This document shows positions 37,942 through 42,069 of a stretch of 42,069 bases of DNA, piece by piece; position 1 is the stretch's first letter, and each line of letters starts with the position of its first letter. A model generated the notes under the pieces. That model was not told the origin of the DNA. It saw only the letters and a program-made list of their open reading frames with translations, and made no database searches. Where the stretch lies: the NCBI GenBank assembly GCA_009839725.1, contig VXPF01000110.1, forward strand, positions 1 through 42,069, given 5' to 3'. The position numbers and the translations under genes are program-made. The stretch is from Dehalococcoidia bacterium. GTDB taxonomy: Bacteria; Chloroflexota; Dehalococcoidia; Tepidiformales; Tepidiformaceae.

Positions 37942-40152
37942 GTGGCGGTCGAGCAGGAGGCGCTGGACGCAGTCGCGCTGAGCCGCGAGGAGTACGACCT
38001 GCTGGTCGCGCGGCTGGGGCGGGAACCGAACGAGGTCGAGCTGGGGATGTTCGGCTCGCTTTGGAGCGAGCACTGCGGCTACAAGAACAGCCGCCCCCTG
38101 CTGCGACGCTTCCCGAGCGGCGGGGACCGGGTGCTGACGCGGGTGGGGAAGGAGAACGCGGGCGCGATCGATATCGGGGACGGCTGGGCCGTGGTGATGA
38201 AGGTCGAGTCGCACAACCACCCCTCGGCGATCGAGCCGTACGAGGGGGCGGCGACTGGCGTGGGGGGGATCGTGCGGGACATCTTCGCGATGGGGGCGTA
38301 CCCGATCGCGCTGCTCGATTCGCTGCGCTTCGGGCCGCTGGACGAGGGCAACAACCGCTACCTGTTCGAGGGGGTCGTGGGCGGCATCGGGGGATACGGG
38401 AACTGCCTCGGGATTCCGACGGTGGGGGGCGAGGTGGTGGTCGGGGGGCCGTACAACGGCAACCCGCTCGTGAACGCGATGTGCGTGGGGCTGGTGCGGG
38501 CGGACGGGATCGTGAGCGCGCGGGCAAGCGGCGAGGGGAACGCGCTCCTGCTGGTGGGGGCGGACACGGGCCGGGACGGCATCCATGGGGCGAGCGGGCT
38601 GGCGAGCCGCACCGACCCGGAGGCGCGCTTCGAGGAGATGCGCCCGGCGGTGCAGGTGGGCAACCCGTTCCTGGAGAAGATGCTGATGGAGGCGTGCCAT
38701 GAGCTCGCCTCGGAGTACCGCGACTGGATCGTGGGGCTGCAGGACCTGGGGGCGGCGGGGCTGACGAGCTCGGTGCTGGAGTGCTGCGCGCGGGGCGAGG
38801 CGGGGGCGGTGCTGGACCTGGAGCGCGTGCCTCGACGCGAGGGGGGGATGACGCCGTACGAGGTCATGCTCTCGGAGAGCCAGGAGCGGATGCTCGTGAT
38901 CGCGAAACGGGAGCACGTGGCGGACGTGGAAGGGCTGTTCGAGCGCTGGGAGGTGGACTGCATCGAGATCGGGCACGTGACGGATGGGGACGAGGTGGTG
39001 CTGCGGGAGGAGGGGCTCGAGGTGGGTCGCGTTCCCGTGGAGGTGGCGACGGAGGCCCCGGCGTACACGCGCGACGGCAAGCGGAGCCTGGAGGCGCTGG
39101 CGCGCAGCCAGGCGAACCCGGGGGCGTTCCCGGACCTGCGCCCCGAGGCGGCGAGCGAGGCCCTGACCGCGCTGATCGCGCGGCCGAACCTGGCGAGCAA
39201 GCGGGAGGTGTTCCGGCAGTACGACCACCAGGTGCTGACGAACACGGTAGTGCCGCCGGGGGGCGACGCAGCCGTGCTGCGCGTGCCCGGCACAAGCCGG
39301 GGCATCGCGGTGGCGACGGACGGGAACGGCCGCTACTGCCAGCTCGACGCGCACAACGGCGGCGCGATCGCGGTGGCGGAGGCGGCGCGGAACGTGGTCT
39401 GCACGGGGGCGCGGCCGGTGGCGGTGACGGACTGCCTCAACTTCGGCGCGCCCGAGAACCTGGAGGTCTACGCCACGCTGGCGGGGGCGGTGGACGGGAT
39501 CTCGGCGGCCTGCGAGGCGTTCGGGACGCCGGTCGTGAGCGGCAACGTGAGCCTCTACAACGAGAGCGGCGGGGCGCCGATCTGGCCGACGCCGGTGATC
39601 GGGATGCTGGGCGTGCTGGAAGACGTGCACGCGCACCTGGGGGCGGCGTTCGAGCGGGCAGGGGCGGAGGTGTGGCTGCTGGGCGGAACGGTCGAGCAGC
39701 CGGCGCGAACGCTCGCCGGGAGCGAGTACCTGGAGGCGGTGCACGGGGCAGTCATCGGGACACCAACGGTCGACCTGGAGGCGGAGGCGCGGCTGCACGA
39801 CCTCGTGCTGGGCGCCAACGATGCGGGCCTGCTGCTGAGCGCCCACGACTGCAGCGACGGCGGCCTCGCGATCGCGCTGGCGGAGTGCTGCCTGCTCGGC
39901 GGGTACGGCTTCGCGGGGGAGGTCGAGGTGGAGGGAAGAATCGACGCGGCGCTGTTCGGCGAGGGGCAGGGGAGGATCATCGTGAGCGCGCGTCCGGAGG
40001 CGGGGGAGGGGCTGGGGGCGCTTGCCGAGGGAGTTGGAGTACCGACTACCAAGCTCGGCGTGACGACAGACGAGGGGATGCTGCGCTTCGGGCCGATTGA
40101 CGCGGACCTCGAGGAGGTTCGCGAAGCGTGGGAGTCGGGGCTGGGGCTCTAG
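37942..40152 (+). CDS. purL: Phosphoribosylformylglycinamidine synthase subunit PurL
   Basis: The 736-residue small-type PurL uses ATP and the ammonia from PurQ to convert FGAR to FGAM. It has the characteristic opening EVELGMFGSLWSEHCGYKNSRPLL, the KVESHNHPSAIEPYEGAATGVGG nucleotide/metal block (here in part) and RDIFAMGAYPIALLDSLRFG. The structural-nucleotide region is GVQDLGAAGLTSS-like (VGLQDLGAAGLTSSVLE), and the second half has the corresponding AKAxxATDGNGRYCQLDAHNGG motif. The start is GTG at 37942 with a TAGCAT 6 bases before it. Its stop overlaps that of the convergent M16 peptidase gene in a CTAG. Confidence 0.96.
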   Translation: MAVEQEALDAVALSREEYDLLVARLGREPNEVELGMFGSLWSEHCGYKNSRPLLRRFPSGGDRVLTRVGKENAGAIDIGDGWAVVMKVESHNHPSAIEPYEGAATGVGGIVRDIFAMGAYPIALLDSLRFGPLDEGNNRYLFEGVVGGIGGYGNCLGIPTVGGEVVVGGPYNGNPLVNAMCVGLVRADGIVSARASGEGNALLLVGADTGRDGIHGASGLASRTDPEARFEEMRPAVQVGNPFLEKMLMEACHELASEYRDWIVGLQDLGAAGLTSSVLECCARGEAGAVLDLERVPRREGGMTPYEVMLSESQERMLVIAKREHVADVEGLFERWEVDCIEIGHVTDGDEVVLREEGLEVGRVPVEVATEAPAYTRDGKRSLEALARSQANPGAFPDLRPEAASEALTALIARPNLASKREVFRQYDHQVLTNTVVPPGGDAAVLRVPGTSRGIAVATDGNGRYCQLDAHNGGAIAVAEAARNVVCTGARPVAVTDCLNFGAPENLEVYATLAGAVDGISAACEAFGTPVVSGNVSLYNESGGAPIWPTPVIGMLGVLEDVHAHLGAAFERAGAEVWLLGGTVEQPARTLAGSEYLEAVHGAVIGTPTVDLEAEARLHDLVLGANDAGLLLSAHDCSDGGLAIALAECCLLGGYGFAGEVEVEGRIDAALFGEGQGRIIVSARPEAGEGLGALAEGVGVPTTKLGVTTDEGMLRFGPIDADLEEVREAWESGLGL

Positions 40153-41423
40153 CGAGCCAGGGCGGTGGCGATCTCGTCCTCGGAGAGGTCGGGGCCGACG
40201 GCGGCGCAGTGCATGAGGTCGTTCACGAAGATGTCGGTGGCGAGGGAGCGGATCTGGGAGGCATCGACAGCCTCGAGGCGGGCGACGAAGTCGTCGATGG
40301 TCTCGACTTCGCCCTTCGTGAGGATCTGCTCGCCGTGGCGCTGGCCGAGGGAGAAGGCGGTCTCGAGGGAGAGGCGGAAGCGGCCGATGGCGTGGTCCTT
40401 GGCGCGGCGTAGCTCGTCCTCGGGGACGGGCTCGTCGACGAGCCTCTGGAGCTCGTCGAGACAGACGCCGATGGTCTCGGAGAGCTTCTCGCGGTTGACC
40501 CCGGCAGAGACGGTAAACACGCCCGCATCGGCCAGGTATCCGTAGCTGGAGTGGACCGAGTAGGCGAGGCCGCGGCGCTCGCGCACCTCGGTGAAGAGAC
40601 GGGAGGACATGCCCGAGCCGAGGACATCGTTGAGGATGCGGATGGCGAAGCGGCGGGGGTCGTCGCGGCCGAAGAGGGGCATGCCGAGCATGACGCTGCA
40701 CTGGTCGATATCGCGGGAGTCGATGCTGACGCGGGCGCCGGTGGTGGCGGGGTCGTAGGGGGTGACGGCGGGGAGGGTGCCGCCCGCGACCTCGCGGAAA
40801 CGGGGCTCAGCCAGCTCGAGCACCTGCTCGTGGGTGCAGTTGCCGGCGACAGAGAGGACCATGTTCGGGCCGAGGTACCAGCCCTCCATGTGCTCGAGGA
40901 AGTCGGGGCGGTTCATGTCGCCGACGAGCTCGACGCTGCCGCCGACGTCCCAGCCGCAGGGCTGCTCACCGTAGACGGAGACGCCGAGGAGGCGACCGAC
41001 CCAGCTGCCGGGGTTGTCGTGGTTTCGCTTGAGCTCCTGCTGGACGACGGTGCGCTCGCGGTCGATCTCCTCCTGGGCGAGAGTGGAGTGGAGGAGCATG
41101 TCCGCCGTTATGTCGATTGACGTCTCCAGGCGGTCGTACGGGACGACGTTCCAGTAGCAGGTGTACTCCTTGTTGGTGTAGGCGTTGAGGGTGCCGCCGG
41201 CGCCCTCGATCTCCTCGGCGATCATGTTGGCGCGGGGGCGGCGTTCGGTTCCCTTGAAGATCATGTGCTCGAGGAAGTGGGTGATGCCGTTCAGGCGCTG
41301 GGGCTCGGAGCGGGAGCCGACGCCCACGAAGAGGCTGACGGTTGCGGCCTGGGTGGTGGGAACGGGGGTGGTGACGACGCGGAGGCCGTGGGGGAGCGTG
41401 GTCGTCTGCCAGGTAACGGCCAT
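40149..41423 (-). CDS. M16 family zinc metallopeptidase (processing-peptidase-like)
   Basis: A 424-residue peptidase of the pitrilysin/mitochondrial-processing-peptidase-beta type. It has the inverted zinc motif in HFLEHMIFKGTERR (His49, Glu52, His53) and the further glutamate region ELKRNHDNPGSW. The C-terminal half has the substrate-side RGLAYSVHSSYGY, a conserved R-Y pair region of active subunits. No signal peptide is seen, so it is probably cytosolic. The ATG is preceded by GAGAGG with 8 bases between. In many bacteria such genes lie near pnp-rpsO; here they are in the same window but about 22 kb apart. Confidence 0.92.
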   Translation of the reverse strand: MAVTWQTTTLPHGLRVVTTPVPTTQAATVSLFVGVGSRSEPQRLNGITHFLEHMIFKGTERRPRANMIAEEIEGAGGTLNAYTNKEYTCYWNVVPYDRLETSIDITADMLLHSTLAQEEIDRERTVVQQELKRNHDNPGSWVGRLLGVSVYGEQPCGWDVGGSVELVGDMNRPDFLEHMEGWYLGPNMVLSVAGNCTHEQVLELAEPRFREVAGGTLPAVTPYDPATTGARVSIDSRDIDQCSVMLGMPLFGRDDPRRFAIRILNDVLGSGMSSRLFTEVRERRGLAYSVHSSYGYLADAGVFTVSAGVNREKLSETIGVCLDELQRLVDEPVPEDELRRAKDHAIGRFRLSLETAFSLGQRHGEQILTKGEVETIDDFVARLEAVDASQIRSLATDIFVNDLMHCAAVGPDLSEDEIATALAR

Positions 41424-41455
41424 GGGGCGAGCCTCTCGGTTGGCGGGTTGGGCGT

Positions 41456-41461
41456 ATTCTA
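41456..41461 (-). promoter_or_regulatory. Possible -10 box of the M16 peptidase gene
   Basis: TAGAAT on the minus strand, about 33 bases before the ATG. The same bases read TATTCT on the plus strand one base earlier and could serve the divergent gene; neither has a clear -35. Confidence 0.35.
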
Positions 41462-41503
41462 CGGTCGCCCGCAGGACGGGCCGCGACTGGCTGGGATTGA
41501 TCC

Positions 41504-42069
41504 GTGGGCGAACTCACACTGCGACCGAACTGGACGACCGCCGCGGGCGCGCTGGAAGGCGTGCTGGCGGCGGAGGGGCTGGACTTGCCCCGCCACGCGG
41601 TGATGGGGCTGACGGGGCACGCGTGGCACCTGTGCGTGGCCTCCGAGGGGGGCATCACGGCGCTGCCGAGCGGACCGCACGACCTCGACTGGGGGGCGAT
41701 GGTGGAGCGGTACGCGCGCACGGGGCTGGCCTGGGAGCGGTTCGGGCGGCGAGCGCGCGGGCCCCAGCTGGAGCTGGCGAAGGATGCCGCGATCGCGTGG
41801 GCGCGGGAGCGGCTGGACGCGGGCGTTCCGCTCATCGGGTTCGACCTGCAGGTTCACGAGTTCGCCATCGTGACGGGCTACGACGCGGGGCGGGAGGGGT
41901 TCCTCGTGGAGTCGGCGGTTTCGGGAGAGCTGGGCGGATTCGCGCCGTGGAGCGACTGGCCCTCGCTGGGGATCATCGAGCTGTTCGCGCCGCTCGGTCC
42001 GAGCGACCCGGACCCGGAGGAGGCAGTGGTGGGGGCGCTGCAGACCGCAGTGGAGCTGTGGTCGGGGGG
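41504..42069 (+). CDS. Unknown protein, 3' truncated at window edge
   Basis: An open frame from GTG 41504 runs off the end of the window (188 codons seen). I do not recognise it firmly. It reads MGELTLRPNWTTAAGALEG, then LPRHAVMGLTGHAWHLCVA, a helix-rich part (QLELAKDAAIAWARERLDAG), VPLIGFDLQVHEFAIVTGYD and GFLVESAVSGELGGFAPW. The combination of a GHAWHLCV segment and an HEFAIVTGYD segment recalls BtrH-N or C39-like papain-fold proteins, where a Cys and a His-Asp type pair act. That is only a resemblance. It is divergent from the M16 peptidase gene, with 80 bases between the starts. Confidence 0.6.
   Translation, partial: MGELTLRPNWTTAAGALEGVLAAEGLDLPRHAVMGLTGHAWHLCVASEGGITALPSGPHDLDWGAMVERYARTGLAWERFGRRARGPQLELAKDAAIAWARERLDAGVPLIGFDLQVHEFAIVTGYDAGREGFLVESAVSGELGGFAPWSDWPSLGIIELFAPLGPSDPDPEEAVVGALQTAVELWSG

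Noticed and set aside
37237-40701. Very long open frame antisense to purL (over 1100 codons)
   Set aside because: It is Arg/His/Pro/Leu-rich shadow coding caused by high GC at third positions of purL; purL itself is full of family motifs.
1-42069. CRISPR array, insertion sequence, prophage or defence island
   Set aside because: No spaced direct repeats, transposase, integrase or terminal repeats are visible; the window is housekeeping and respiratory chromosome.
1-42069. tRNA or rRNA genes
   Set aside because: No GTTCRA-type T-arm with matching acceptor ends was found in the intergenic stretches, all of which are under about 230 bases.

Overview
The window is a very GC-rich chromosomal segment with a compact bacterial gene layout. 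No gene-free stretch exceeds about 230 bases, and no tRNA, rRNA, CRISPR array or insertion sequence is visible. The gene content suggests a Chloroflexota lineage, possibly Dehalococcoidia or Tepidiformia-like. The clues are a split, b6-type menaquinol:cytochrome c complex, methylcrotonyl-CoA carboxylase subunits, PgpH, an rpsU-yqeY pair and DUF4389/RDD membrane proteins. That assignment is inference from gene content and base composition; no marker phylogeny was possible.

Left part (1-15505). A metK fragment, a sugar nucleotidyltransferase and a phosphohexomutase precede ilvB-ilvN, which has a good promoter and a 170-base leader. On the minus strand lie the biotin-carrying and carboxyltransferase subunits of an acyl-CoA carboxylase, split by a PLP-dependent decarboxylase, and two tandem TauE-like permeases. 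An MBL hydrolase and glnA follow on the plus strand, facing a divergent succinyl-CoA-ligase beta-like gene.

Middle part (15505-26380). A minus-strand rpsO-pnp-(sucC-like) operon encodes a PNPase with a long Arg/Asp-rich tail. Next is a cell-envelope block: a repeat-bearing surface protein, two lipoprotein-like sortases and a LysM/M23 peptidase. rho and rpsT are divergent, with back-to-back promoters, and a polyprenyl-phosphate-type glycosyltransferase follows.

Respiratory operon (26427-30659). A near-consensus promoter drives a 32-residue membrane microprotein absent from normal ORF calls, then cytochrome b6, subunit IV and a Rieske protein. The last gene is a 579-residue lipoprotein joining a c-type heme domain, four to five LysM repeats and a type-1 copper cupredoxin. 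This fusion is the most unusual object in the window. It looks like a cell-wall-associated electron outlet of the bc complex. Immediately downstream, from a separate promoter with a perfect palindrome at the start site, are two tiny degenerate desulforedoxin-like paralogues.

Right part (31093-42069). DUF1992, rpsU, yqeY, a serine beta-lactamase-fold hydrolase, pgpH (c-di-AMP phosphodiesterase), purQ, a DUF4389 protein, an RDD-SHOCT protein, purL, an M16 peptidase and a truncated unknown gene complete the window.

Two genome-wide habits show up. Several genes have a TANNNT box 6 bases before the start codon and no Shine-Dalgarno, which suggests leaderless mRNAs. Three convergent gene pairs share a CTAG in which the two stop codons overlap, leaving no room for intrinsic terminators.
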